Positions 1 to 9,300 of a stretch of DNA of 64,000 nt are shown in pieces; position 1 is the first letter of the stretch; every line of letters starts with the position of its first letter. Position numbers and translations under genes: made by a program. The notes below the pieces were generated by a model. It had not been told where the DNA came from, made no database searches, and worked only from the letters and a program-made list of their open reading frames with translations. The DNA comes from CAYNRG01 sp047973125 (GTDB lineage: Bacteria > Bacillota_I > Bacilli_A > Erysipelotrichales > Erysipelotrichaceae): assembly GCA_047973125.1 (NCBI GenBank), contig JBKEBK010000004.1, positions 1 to 64,000 of the forward strand, written 5' to 3'.

Positions 1-1864
1 TCATCCATACTATAATATAGATCAGTACATCTGTATAAATAAGATACTTACATAATTCAAAGTTAGACTTACCTAATGTCCACATTACACTTAACTTCTT
101 TTTAAAGGCATTAAAGTATAATTGCACTAAACTAAAAGATGTAAATACAATAATTAAAAACATACAAATAATTTCAAAGAAAAGTCTTAAAAAGCCTTTT
201 AAAATTCTTTCTTGATTTAACTTAACACTCTCCATCTGCGATGTTATTTTAATGTCATCTAATATTGGATCATTGAAGCTATCAATAATATCTTGAAATT
301 TTTTAGTAGAACCATTTTCATTTTCAATTACATAGTACTGATAAATTGCATTTGGATCATTTAATACCACAATGGGATTCTCATATAATACTTCATAATA
401 CTCCATCAATAATGGTGTGAAGTGATTGTTTTTATCTGTCGTAATTATCTCATCAACATCTGGAAAATAGTGCGCTGTATTAATATCATTCAAAATATCC
501 TTATTCATAAAAGCAACATGTCCATTAGCCTCAAAACCAAAATAGCCAGCAGTTTTACTATCCATGAAAATTACAGGATACTCTTTTTTTTCATCCTTGC
601 TATATACCGACATTTTCGTATATGCATGGATATTATTATCATTACTTTTTAAGTAATAATCACTCATATATTTTTCATACAACTGTTGTGTCGAAAGCCC
701 ACCCTTTCCTATAAACCCAGTAAAAGAAGAAACCTTATACATTGTATCTTTACGTTTATTTATTTCGACAAGACTATCAAAATTACTTGTATAGTACTTA
801 TAACTTGGACCTAACTCATAAATCATTAAAATTAGAATAATAACCGTTACAACTTGGTAGTAATTAAAAGACTTTATAAAACTAAATGATGCTTTTACAA
901 CTTGATTTACAACTGTTTTTTTAACATAAAGGTATATAAATATTGAACACAACAAAAGCATAAAACCAAATATTAATAAAAGAATAAATTCTGATAACAG
1001 TACTCCATAAAGCATAAAATTAATTGATCTTACAAAGAAAATATTAACCAACATACACACTATAACCACTGTAGTTAAAGTCACCTTTGTAATATTTTTC
1101 ATAAGACTCATTGTTATAGATATATCACTTTGACCAAGCAATTTTCTTACAGATATCTCATCTGAATATTCTATAACTGTATTTATAATATAAAACAACA
1201 TCAATATAAATAATGACCACATCATAATGAGTGATGCTTTGTTATGTTGATAAGTATATTTAAATATACTATAGTTTTGACTATAAGGCTCACTTGTTTT
1301 AAACTTATAAGAAGCTAATCTTTCAGATATATTTTTTTTAAATTCAGCAATGTCATCTTTATCCCCATATACGTCAAATCCATAATATGAATTCTTTTCA
1401 TCAATTTTAAGATTATCAAAAGAGCTAATATTAATATTATGATTAAAAATAAAATACGGTTTATGCAAGGATGAATTTTTAACATCTAAAGAAAAACTAT
1501 TTTGGCAGTTTAAATTATACCCCATTTTAATTGGCAAATAGAAATCAAGTGTTTTATTAAATTTAGGATGAGCAAAGATATACATAAAACGATAGTTGTC
1601 TTCAGGACCTTTCTCAATCTCTGTTTTGACTAGTAATTTATTTCTATTGATTTCATCAATAAGTATTCTCTTAAAACTTTCAAACTCTTCAGGCTTAGTT
1701 TCAACAGAAAAAGACAGCTTATCATATTGACTAAATGCCGACCCTATCGAACTATCACTTAAAAAAGCATAGTTAATTTCATTAACACTTTTAAAGGCAA
1801 TATTAAGACAAGCTATACATACAAAAGCAATAGTTATTATTAAAATTTTTAGATGTTTTTTCAT
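1..1864 (-). CDS. Bacteriocin-associated FtsX-like integral membrane protein (DUF1430 type), 3' end outside window
   Basis: The reading frame is open from an ATG at 1864 down to base 1 with no stop, giving 621 residues of a longer protein. It begins with a signal-anchor helix. A long extracellular stretch follows, then a membrane block near residues 215-330 that contains 'DEISVRKLLGQSD', the cytoplasmic turn typical of FtsX-like ABC permeases. A second extracellular domain comes next and a final helix pair near residues 565-621. Two FtsX-like halves in one chain without an ATPase domain is the layout of the DUF1430 proteins found beside lactococcin-972-like bacteriocin genes; the partner ATPase would lie to the left of the window. 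The ribosome binding site is AGGGG about 10 bases upstream. I see the topology directly. The DUF1430 assignment is from memory of the family and less certain than the FtsX-like call. Confidence 0.6.
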   Translation of the reverse strand, partial: MKKHLKILIITIAFVCIACLNIAFKSVNEINYAFLSDSSIGSAFSQYDKLSFSVETKPEEFESFKRILIDEINRNKLLVKTEIEKGPEDNYRFMYIFAHPKFNKTLDFYLPIKMGYNLNCQNSFSLDVKNSSLHKPYFIFNHNINISSFDNLKIDEKNSYYGFDVYGDKDDIAEFKKNISERLASYKFKTSEPYSQNYSIFKYTYQHNKASLIMMWSLFILMLFYIINTVIEYSDEISVRKLLGQSDISITMSLMKNITKVTLTTVVIVCMLVNIFFVRSINFMLYGVLLSEFILLLIFGFMLLLCSIFIYLYVKKTVVNQVVKASFSFIKSFNYYQVVTVIILILMIYELGPSYKYYTSNFDSLVEINKRKDTMYKVSSFTGFIGKGGLSTQQLYEKYMSDYYLKSNDNNIHAYTKMSVYSKDEKKEYPVIFMDSKTAGYFGFEANGHVAFMNKDILNDINTAHYFPDVDEIITTDKNNHFTPLLMEYYEVLYENPIVVLNDPNAIYQYYVIENENGSTKKFQDIIDSFNDPILDDIKITSQMESVKLNQERILKGFLRLFFEIICMFLIIVFTSFSLVQLYFNAFKKKLSVMWTLGKSNFELCKYLIYTDVLIYIIVWM

Positions 1865-1885
1865 TTTGCATATTCCCCTTTTTAA

Positions 1886-1914
1886 AATTAAGCAGACATT
1901 ACATCTGCTTAATT
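1886..1914 (-). terminator. Perfect 11-bp inverted repeat (hairpin) in front of the membrane protein gene
   Basis: The arms AATTAAGCAGA and TCTGCTTAATT are separated by seven bases. On the minus strand the hairpin is followed by TTTTAAAAA. It overlaps the stop codon of the broken peptide gene and lies just upstream of the DUF1430-type gene. It could act as a leaky terminator that lowers transport-gene expression relative to the peptide. Confidence 0.5.
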
Positions 1915-2086
1915 ATTTTTCTATCTTGCGTAAATTCCACCATAGTATTTTTAACCCACTCTTTACAGAGAATATTCTTCGCTTTGCACCTAACAGTTGT
2001 AGAGTATCGCATATACCATTCATCAGCGTTCACCAAAGTAATATAGATATCACAGCTAATACACAAATTGCTTTTAACTTTTTAAT
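1899..2086 (-). pseudogene. Broken small secreted-peptide (bacteriocin-precursor-like) gene
   Basis: Downstream of a consensus promoter and an AGGAAG ribosome binding site there is a frame that would begin at ATT (2086-2084). It encodes KKLKAICVLAVISILLW, a textbook signal-peptide core, and then hits TGA. One extra base at TTTGGTG (read as TTTGGGTG) joins it to a second frame that begins VNADEWYMRY and runs about 44 residues with two cysteines to TAA at 1899. The joined product would be about 62 residues with a likely cleavage after VNA. The missing ATG and the frameshift both argue for decay, unless ATT is used and a base was misread. The position directly ahead of a DUF1430-type gene fits a bacteriocin precursor. 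I do not recognise the mature sequence, and it lacks the Gly-rich core I would expect of lactococcin 972. Confidence 0.4.
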
Positions 2087-2106
2087 CTTACTTCCTACTT
2101 ACGCTC

Positions 2107-2135
2107 AATATACTCCTTAATATTGTTTTTGTCAA
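2107..2135 (-). promoter_or_regulatory. Sigma-A-type promoter for the peptide/DUF1430 unit
   Basis: TTGACA (minus strand, 2135-2130) and TATATT (2112-2107) are separated by exactly 17 bases. The predicted start near 2100 lies just upstream of the AGGAAG ribosome binding site of the broken peptide gene. Confidence 0.65.
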
Positions 2136-2428
2136 ATTTTTGATAATATTAGATCCCTCTTATAAATTATAAAATGAAAGATGAATTTTCCAGTTAAATA
2201 TTATCATGTAATTTAGGTTAAGTACTATTGACTTCTAAAATGTAAATAGTCAAAAAGTAAAATATTGATTAGATTTGATATTGCTAAAAAGTGGTAGTAA
2301 ATCACAAAGTCTTGCATTATACATTTCATAATAAAGGCAATGTTATCTAATATAATTTTATCCAGTAATAATTAATGAAATTAATTATATTTCGTGGTAA
2401 ACTAATAGATGAAAATGGAGGAGTATTT
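2136..2428. other. Intergenic region between the bacteriocin-like unit and gpmI
   Basis: I see no gene here. It holds an inverted repeat TTGACT/AGTCAA (2228-2233 and 2248-2253) with a 14-base spacer. A TATAAT at 2351-2356 is a plausible -10 for gpmI, although no good -35 sits 17 bases upstream. Confidence 0.35.
2417..2422 (+). promoter_or_regulatory. Ribosome binding site that fixes the gpmI start
   Basis: GGAGGA six bases ahead of ATG 2429 selects this start over the upstream in-frame ATG at 2375. Confidence 0.8.
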
Positions 2429-4000
2429 ATGAAAAAACAACCAGTAGTACTTGTCGTTATGGATGGTGTTGGATGTACAACAAAAGATAATGGAAATGCA
2501 GTGATGCACGCCAATAAGCCAACACTTGATAACCTATTAAAAAATCATGCCAATACCACAATTAACGCTCATGGTCTTTCTGTTGGGTTACCAACAGATG
2601 GCGATATGGGAAACTCAGAAGTAGGGCATAACGCACTTGGATGTGGACAAGTTTATAGTCAAGGAGCAAAACTTGTAAATGAAAGTATAGAAACAGAAGC
2701 AATGTTTGAGTGTGACACTTGGAAAGAAGCACTATCATTCTCAAGTAATGGTACATTACACTTCTTAGGACTATTATCAGATGGAAATGTCCACTCACAT
2801 ATTAATCACTTAATTGCGATGCTAAAGCGTGCAAAAAAAGATGGAGTTAAAAAGGTAAGACTTCATGCCTTACTAGATGGTAGAGATGTTCCAGCAACCA
2901 GCGCATTAATCTATGTTGAACAGATTGAAGCAGTCTTAAATGAATTATCAGATGAAAGTCACGATTACCGCATAGGATCTGGTGGCGGAAGAATGAATAT
3001 TACCATGGATAGATATGATGCCAACTGGTCAATGGTTGAAAAGGGTTGGCAAACTCATGTATTGGGTGAGGCAAGAGGATTTAAAAATACCACTGAAGCC
3101 ATAGAAACCTACCGCAAAGAACTTGACCTGTCAGATCAAGATCTTCCAGGATTTACTATCGAAGAAAACGGATCGCCAATAGGTACAATCAATGACAACG
3201 ACTCTGTTATTTTATTTAACTTTAGAGGAGATCGTGCCATTGAAATTTCTAAGGCCTTTGAAGCTAAGGAAAACTTTGAAATGTTTGATCGTAAAAGAGT
3301 TCCCAATGTTTTCTATTGTGGAATGTTACAATATGATGGCGACTTACATATCCCTAATAATTTCTTAGTTGCACCACCAAAAATTGAAAATACGTTAAGT
3401 GAATTCTTAGTAAATAATAATGTTAAATCATACGCTATAAGTGAAACTCAAAAATATGGTCATGTTACTTATTTCTGGAATGGTAATAGATCAGAAAAAT
3501 TTAGTAAAGATCTTGAAACATGGGTTGAAATCCCAAGTGATAATCTACCATTTGATCAAAGACCTTGGATGAAGGCTGCAGAAATTACTGATGAATTAAT
3601 TAAGGCAATTGAATCAAAAGAATATGAGTTTTTAAGAGTTAACTATCCAAATGGAGATATGGTAGGCCATACTGGAAACTATAATGCAACTCTAATCGGT
3701 GTTGAAACTGTCGACTTAATGCTTGCAAGAATTAAAAGAGTCTGTGAAAAAGTAGGAGCTACATTAATTATAACTGCAGATCACGGAAATGCTGATGAGA
3801 TGCAAGAAAAGAAAAAGAATCCAGAAGATAAAGCTAAACCAAAGACATCTCACACTTTAAATCCAGTCCCATTTATCATCTACAATAATGATGTAGAGAT
3901 TAAAGATGGAACATTTGGATTAAGTAATGTTGCAGCAACTATAACTAAGCTATTAGGCTTAGAACCAAATAAATGCTGGGATGAGTCAATTATAAAATAA
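2429..4000 (+). CDS. gpmI: 2,3-bisphosphoglycerate-independent phosphoglycerate mutase
   Basis: This cytosolic glycolytic enzyme interconverts 3- and 2-phosphoglycerate using two manganese ions and a phosphoserine. The alkaline-phosphatase-superfamily N terminus reads VVLVVMDGVG (metal Asp12). The catalytic serine is Ser63 in MGNSEVGH. Further metal ligands lie in ITADHGNAD near the C terminus, followed by SHTLNPVPF. The length of 523 residues is normal. I chose the ATG at 2429 because GGAGGA lies seven bases upstream; the in-frame ATG at 2375 would add 18 unrelated residues and has no ribosome binding site. It is a lone plus-strand gene flanked by minus-strand units, with its own terminator. 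Confidence 0.97.
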   Translation: MKKQPVVLVVMDGVGCTTKDNGNAVMHANKPTLDNLLKNHANTTINAHGLSVGLPTDGDMGNSEVGHNALGCGQVYSQGAKLVNESIETEAMFECDTWKEALSFSSNGTLHFLGLLSDGNVHSHINHLIAMLKRAKKDGVKKVRLHALLDGRDVPATSALIYVEQIEAVLNELSDESHDYRIGSGGGRMNITMDRYDANWSMVEKGWQTHVLGEARGFKNTTEAIETYRKELDLSDQDLPGFTIEENGSPIGTINDNDSVILFNFRGDRAIEISKAFEAKENFEMFDRKRVPNVFYCGMLQYDGDLHIPNNFLVAPPKIENTLSEFLVNNNVKSYAISETQKYGHVTYFWNGNRSEKFSKDLETWVEIPSDNLPFDQRPWMKAAEITDELIKAIESKEYEFLRVNYPNGDMVGHTGNYNATLIGVETVDLMLARIKRVCEKVGATLIITADHGNADEMQEKKKNPEDKAKPKTSHTLNPVPFIIYNNDVEIKDGTFGLSNVAATITKLLGLEPNKCWDESIIK

Positions 4001-4001
4001 A

Positions 4002-4026
4002 GGTCAATTTAATATTGATCTTTTTT
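4002..4026 (+). terminator. Intrinsic terminator of gpmI
   Basis: GGTCAAT pairs with ATTGATC (one G-U pair) around a five-base loop and is followed by six T residues. Confidence 0.8.
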
Positions 4027-4146
4027 CTTTTTAATATCATTGATTTTGTACTTATGCAAACATATAAACCCCCTATCAATTACTATCCCCACAATATTCA
4101 TTAATATTTTTTAGTATATAAAATTTTTATAATTTACTTAAAAATA

Positions 4147-4189
4147 AAAAGGATGTAGTTTTATAGAATAATAAAACCAATCCTAATTT
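4147..4189 (-). terminator. Intrinsic terminator of the LytTR/LiaF-like operon
   Basis: On the minus strand AGGAT and GTTTTAT pair with ATAAAAC and ATCCT around a short internal bulge and a six-base loop, followed by TTTTT. It lies directly after the stop codon at 4193. Confidence 0.65.
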
Positions 4190-4192
4190 TTT

Positions 4193-4885
4193 TTAAATAC
4201 TAATTATTTCTAAATTACCAAGGGAAACATCCCCATAAATTCTTACAGTGTTTTCAGAATTAGTACTAAAGCCACCAACACTACTTACCTTTCCCAAGGT
4301 GCTCTCAACATCATCATACACAGACCATTCCTTAGGTATATATAATACAACCGACCCGAGATTAATTTCTAAGTTTATATTTAATGTACCATTTTTTAAT
4401 TCTGCCTGATCCAAATAAATTGTAATTGAACCTACATTAGCATTACAAGAAATACTTTCTAAATTTTTACTATTAATATAATGAGTTCTACTACCAACAT
4501 TTGTTTCTAATTTAAAATTTGATTGATTATCACTATGTGTGAATGTTTCTTCTTTTTCATCATCATCAAGAACAATACTTACAAATTTTGATTTTTTGTC
4601 ATTTTTAAATATCATATTAAACCCAACCGTCAATAATAGTGCTGCCATAAATAAATAAAATGAGCTTATGTTATAAATTTTATTCCCATAAATCCAAAAC
4701 AAAAATGCTAAACCAAAAAATATCTTTCCCCATTTTTTTTCTGCAATACCACTCATAATTACTATCAAACTTATAATACCCATAATTATATTAGTAATTT
4801 CAAAATCAATAAAACCAAATCCTTTAAGTAATATCAATACTGCTAAACCTACTAGTGATAAACCCAAAATTTTTTTATTTTTCAT
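4193..4885 (-). CDS. LiaF-like membrane protein with C-terminal cell-envelope-response domain
   Basis: The protein has 230 residues. Four hydrophobic helices occupy about residues 5-95, followed by an acidic linker (DDDEKEETF). The C-terminal half is a beta-rich domain with repeated 'xNVGSxxIYLD' and 'NLGSVVLYIP' strands. This is the architecture of LiaF-like proteins (LiaF transmembrane plus DUF2154-like C-terminal domain), which in Bacillota modulate the response to cell-wall-active antibiotics. The start at 4885 overlaps the upstream LytTR gene by 11 bases, with an AGGAGGAAG ribosome binding site inside that gene, so the two are translated together. The membrane protein probably controls, or reports to, the LytTR regulator; this is inference. 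Confidence 0.75.
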   Translation of the reverse strand: MKNKKILGLSLVGLAVLILLKGFGFIDFEITNIIMGIISLIVIMSGIAEKKWGKIFFGLAFLFWIYGNKIYNISSFYLFMAALLLTVGFNMIFKNDKKSKFVSIVLDDDEKEETFTHSDNQSNFKLETNVGSRTHYINSKNLESISCNANVGSITIYLDQAELKNGTLNINLEINLGSVVLYIPKEWSVYDDVESTLGKVSSVGGFSTNSENTVRIYGDVSLGNLEIISI

Positions 4886-5345
4886 AACTCTTCCTCCTTT
4901 GTCGCATTCTAACTTTTACCTTTAATTCACTGTAATAACCTCTAGATACATATCCTTTTTTATTAGTATCTAAGAACTCAATAATACTAGAAGATGATAA
5001 ATTCCTTTTAATTGAATAAATTTTATCAACATTAACAATTAATGATTTCGCCACTCTCATAAACATATCAGGCAATATCTTTTCTAGTTCATACATCTTA
5101 TACTTAACTTTAAATACTTCTTTTTCAGTATGTGCATAAATACTATTTCCACTTGCTTCAAAAAACAATATATTCTTTAAAGGAAAATAATACTCTGTCT
5201 CCTCATTATAGAACTCCAAGCAAACTTCCTCAGATAAGAACTCTTCAATAATCTTTTGAAGTTCTATATGCCTACTTGTAATCGAGGAACAATTAATAAC
5301 TACTTCATCTTCACTGTTATCATTTATTTCAAACTTAACCTTCAA
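4875..5345 (-). CDS. LytTR-domain DNA-binding transcriptional regulator
   Basis: The protein has 156 residues. An N-terminal stretch of about 45 residues precedes a LytTR DNA-binding domain at roughly residues 50-150. It shows the typical run YYFPLKNILFFEASGNSIYAHT, then FMRVAKSLIVNVDKI and the closing GYVSRGYYSELK. There is no receiver domain, so it is a stand-alone LytTR regulator rather than a phosphorylated response regulator. The start is TTG at 5345, eight bases after GGAGG; no ATG is available. It is the first gene of a two-gene operon with the LiaF-like protein and is probably autoregulated through the direct repeats at 5407-5441. Confidence 0.88.
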   Translation of the reverse strand: MKVKFEINDNSEDEVVINCSSITSRHIELQKIIEEFLSEEVCLEFYNEETEYYFPLKNILFFEASGNSIYAHTEKEVFKVKYKMYELEKILPDMFMRVAKSLIVNVDKIYSIKRNLSSSSIIEFLDTNKKGYVSRGYYSELKVKVRMRQRRKSYEK

Positions 5346-5369
5346 ATAATTGCCCTCCTTACTATCTCA

Positions 5370-5398
5370 ATTATAGCAACACTATTTTATTTTTTAAA
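5370..5398 (-). promoter_or_regulatory. Promoter of the LytTR/LiaF-like operon
   Basis: On the minus strand an extended -10, TGCTATAAT (TATAAT at 5375-5370), lies 17 bases after a poor -35, TTTAAA. The weak -35 suits a promoter that depends on an activator bound just upstream. Confidence 0.55.
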
Positions 5399-5406
5399 TA
5401 TGAAAG

Positions 5407-5441
5407 ACGTAAAATGTATAAAAATTGAGCTAAGATGTATA
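5407..5441 (-). promoter_or_regulatory. Two direct repeats with a 21-bp period, probable LytTR operator
   Basis: On the minus strand TATACATCTTAGCT (5441-5428) and TATACATTTTACGT (5420-5407) share TATACAT-TTA and start exactly 21 bases apart. They lie immediately upstream of the weak -35 of the LytTR gene. Paired direct repeats about two helical turns apart are the known LytTR binding architecture. A further copy of the first repeat occurs at 6176-6189. Confidence 0.6.
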
Positions 5442-5527
5442 TATTAACATGTAAAGACAAGTAAACCTTTTAAGTAATTCATATAAGCCAGCACTAACTC
5501 TAAATACCCTAGTATCTTACAAACAAT

Positions 5528-5560
5528 AAAAAAGGTGTCAGTTTGAATCACCAACACCAA
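5528..5560 (-). terminator. Intrinsic terminator of the 162-residue membrane protein gene
   Basis: On the minus strand GGTGTTGG pairs with CTGACACC (two G-U pairs) around a nine-base loop and is followed by TTTTTT. Confidence 0.75.
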
Positions 5561-5570
5561 ATTTTATAAC

Positions 5571-6059
5571 TTAATTATTTTCTTTAATCTTAAACTTATT
5601 TACACATATCCATGCTGTAACAAACGTAGCAGCCGTTGCAATCCAAAGAGGTGAAAAATAGTAGAGGATGAAAATGCCACTATTATAAACTGTCCCAATT
5701 AATATTACGGTCATTATCCCGCTCATATATATAACCCAATTTTTAAAGTCTTTTTTATTAAATATCTCTTTTTGTTTAGATTTTTTAAGATAATTAATTA
5801 TACTAAGATTTTCATTAGAAGCTGCTATACCAATAAGAAGCACTAATTCGGCACTAAAAAGTATGATAATAAACGGCTCTTCTAAAAGAGATTTAAATAA
5901 TCGCATACACATTTCATATTGTGTTATTTGCTCATTACCAATTGTTGGAATAGGGAAAATTGTACTTATAATTAATGCACTTCCAAACAATGTAATAATA
6001 GTCGCCAATAAAGTTACCCAAAACGTTTTGTTTCCATCATAAATCCAATCACTTTCCAT
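5571..6059 (-). CDS. Four-helix membrane protein of unknown function
   Basis: The protein has 162 residues and I do not recognise it. Hydrophobic segments lie near residues 14-36, 62-82, 106-125 and 130-152, separated by a basic cytoplasmic-looking loop (KKSKQKEIFNKKDFKN). There is no signal peptide and there are no obvious catalytic motifs. A good ribosome binding site (AAGGAGG) precedes ATG 6059. It is monocistronic, with its own promoter and terminator. Its upstream region carries a 14-bp element that nearly matches the LytTR-operon repeat, so it may belong to the same regulon. A role in envelope stress or peptide immunity is a guess from context only. Confidence 0.6.
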   Translation of the reverse strand: MESDWIYDGNKTFWVTLLATIITLFGSALIISTIFPIPTIGNEQITQYEMCMRLFKSLLEEPFIIILFSAELVLLIGIAASNENLSIINYLKKSKQKEIFNKKDFKNWVIYMSGIMTVILIGTVYNSGIFILYYFSPLWIATAATFVTAWICVNKFKIKENN

Positions 6060-6117
6060 AGTTTGCCTCCTTATCTATTTTAACTACATCTAAATTCATA
6101 AGTTCTTCTATAATTCA

Positions 6118-6145
6118 ATATTATCATATATATGTATATTGTCAA
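6118..6145 (-). promoter_or_regulatory. Promoter of the 162-residue membrane protein gene
   Basis: TTGACA (minus strand, 6145-6140) and TAATAT (6123-6118) are separated by 16 bases, about 60 bases upstream of the start codon. Confidence 0.55.
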
Positions 6146-6175
6146 ATGAGTCGATAGTGTAGATATTATAAAATA

Positions 6176-6189
6176 AGCCAAGATGTATA
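6176..6189 (-). promoter_or_regulatory. Third copy of the putative LytTR-binding repeat
   Basis: TATACATCTTGGCT on the minus strand differs by one base from the repeat at 5428-5441. It lies about 30 bases upstream of the -35 of the membrane protein gene at 5571-6059. The second half-site 21 bases further on is not well preserved. Confidence 0.45.
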
Positions 6190-6227
6190 GATTTATATAT
6201 AAATATAAGCAAGTACAATTTATAACA

Positions 6228-6257
6228 AAAAGATGCCACCATAAGGTAACATCTTTT
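6228..6257 (-). terminator. Intrinsic terminator of the GH101 gene
   Basis: On the minus strand AAAAGATGTTACC pairs over 13 bp (two G-U pairs) with GGTGGCATCTTTT around a TTAT loop, ending in a T run. Confidence 0.75.
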
Positions 6258-6301
6258 GTAGTTATCTAATTACTTCACTATGAAATAATAATTGTAATTT
6301 T

Positions 6302-9300
6302 TTAACCTTTTAACTTCTTGCTGATCACATAAGCTCCTCCAGCAATCAGAGCACATACAGCAGCAACCATACCAATAAGCATACCACTGTTTCCACCCTT
6401 TGTATCTTCTTCTACAACTGGAGTTTCTTGAGTATCCTCATCGATATCAAAAGTTTCCTCCGGTTTTTTCTCAGGCTCTTTTGTTGGCTCGATACTTTCT
6501 TCAGGCTTCTCAGTAGGCTCAATGCTCTCTTCTGGTTTTTCTTCTGGTTTTACAACATTTGTATTACCACCATTATTAGAATTATTATTGTTGTTAGTAG
6601 GAGGTGTTATAACTTCTCTTACTACAAGTTGATCAAATCCTTCATTTAACCAGATAATTGCATTAATAACATCAGCATTACTTGCATGCTTATTATTTAA
6701 TACCTGTCTTGCAAATACTAAACCTTCTAAGTATACTGCATAACTATCTGCTGTATACTTACTAGCATCAGCATTACCTTTTTCCTTAATTGCATTTGAT
6801 AACAACGCCTTATCAACTTCAGCAACTGGTTTGTCTTCAGTTTTTATTACTAATTTATCAGTAGCATCAATTAAAGCATTAGCATAAGCATCAATAACCT
6901 CTTGTGAAACTGTATCATCATTTATTATTGATAAAGCATCTTTATAAGCTTTATCAAAGGCCTTTAAACTAGATAATGTATATAGATCTCTATTAATTTC
7001 TTCAGCATTTTTAATTGCTAATTTTAATACTTCTTTATTTGCAGCAGCCTTAAATGTTACTTCAACTTCAACATCTTCAGCTAACATTTCAAATGGAGAA
7101 GTAACTTCAATTCCATTTACAAAGATTTTATCTAGAGTATATCCCTCATTTGGAGTTGCTGTTACACTAACTAACTCACCCTTACGAGCCACCTCTTTAT
7201 CAAGAGTGAATTCTCCATTAACACTATCTTTGGCAGTGATATTATAATTTGTAATATCAACTGATGCATCAATAACATAGAAGTCATCTAAGATAAATGC
7301 CATTGTATCTATTTTCGCATTACTATTAATTCCAAAGATTACAAACTTAGCTTGATAATCATTAGCATCACCTGTAGTAAATGTATACTCTTTAGTATTG
7401 TAAGTTTCTCCATCACCCTTAGCTTCAAATTTATCTAAAGTTTCTGATAAAACTTTCTCACCAGTAGATCTTGAAACAATATCTAAACGATAGAATACAT
7501 TCTTTTCCATAGTATATTTAAAGCCAACTTTATACTCTGCATTAGGCTCTAACTTCATACCATTCTCACTAGTTCTAATACCTCTTCCAGATGCACTCTC
7601 ACCAACTTTAAGTGAAGAATTACCACTTAATACCCAAGTAAATAATGGACCCTGTTTCTTAGCATCAGGAGTAACAACATCATTTGAAGGACGCTCTTTA
7701 AGTTGAGTTTGAAGTGAACCACTAATATATTCAAACCCACCATAACCTTGAGAAACATTCTCAAAGTCTTCATACATTACATATCCAAACTTCTTAGAGT
7801 AATCCTCTTTTACAATGTGTTCCCAAATCTTAATATCATCAAACTTAACTTCACCATCACCAGCCTCAGCAACAAGTCTTACTCTAGCACTAGTATTTTC
7901 ATTCGTATCAAATGATACTGTGATTCTTTGCCATGTCGTACCACGATATTTGAAGCTTGATGTATGATCGCCATCTTGACCAGTTACATAATTTGAATAA
8001 GTTTTATCACCAACACTAACTTCTAAAGTAGATTTTTTACCATTAGTTGTTCTTGTCCAAACTTCAAGTTCATATCCAGTATTAGGTTTTACACTAATAT
8101 CTTGGTAAAGCGCACCACCGGCATTATCGATTTGAGCATAACGATCAAGTCTTGAATAAGTCATTTCTTTCTTAGTTGAATACTCTTTAAGCGGAGCTAC
8201 AATTTCAATTGTAGCATTAGTATTTTCTTCAACTTTCCAATCAGCATCATCTCCAAGTTTCTCAGAGTTAAAGGCAAAGTCTAATACTTCAGATCCTTCT
8301 CCCCAAGATGTAGCAGCTGGTAAAAATTCTTCTGCATTTACACCACTTGGATATAAAACATAAGGAGTGTTACGCTTAGCATCAATAGTTAATTTTCCAT
8401 TAACTACATTAATTGTTGAAACCTTAACACGACCCTGTTGAGTTAATTCATATAAGTCATAAGCCTTAGCCTTAGCAAACTTCTCTGTTAATTCCCAAGT
8501 AGTTGCACTACCACTAGTATTCCAGTGATATAATTTAGCACCATTATCAAGACCTAAAACATTATTATCATTATCCCACTCCCAAGGAATCAAAGATTCA
8601 GCCTCTGCTGTATGTCTTTCACTCTCAAGAGTTGTAGTGCCAGTATCTTCCCAACTAGAGATTAATTTACCCTCTTTAGTAAGTTCAATTTTTCCAGTAT
8701 TTTTATTTCTTTTTGAAGTTAAATCCTTTTCAAAATTAATTTCATCAGTAGCAACCTTCATAACCCCATAGTGTTGCATATATTTAGTAGGAAGAACTTC
8801 ATTAAAGAATACAAAGATTCCCTGCTCAATATCAGGTTTTGAATTACCCCAAGTAGATACTACCGCAATTTTTTGACCCTTAAATAAAGCATTACCAACA
8901 AAGATATCTTGGTCATTTTTAACCATACGATAAACTAAGCTACCATTACCCTTATTAGGATAACCTAAATCCGGTCCCCAGTGAACAAAGTTAGCTCCAG
9001 GCTCAAGTGGTCCAGCAAATTCTGTACCAACCTTAACACCTAAACCATTAGCAATATCTAATAATTTGTAAGCATTGTAATCATTACCAGTATAAACATC
9101 TACATAGAAGAAATCTAACATATTTCCAGCATCAGTAGTTGTTGTATTAACTAAATCAGTAAACCTCTTTTCAAGTTGACCAGTAATTAAGTCCTTAGTT
9201 TGATTAACATAGAAGGCATTATCTAACCAACCCCATCCCGGTGCTAATCTATCATAACCACTCTCATATACAGTACCAGTAGGAATATTTACAGGACCTT

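Noticed and set aside
1866..2120. Plus-strand open frame of 84 codons
   Set aside because: It is the antisense of the broken peptide gene and hairpin, has no ribosome binding site and an unstructured composition.
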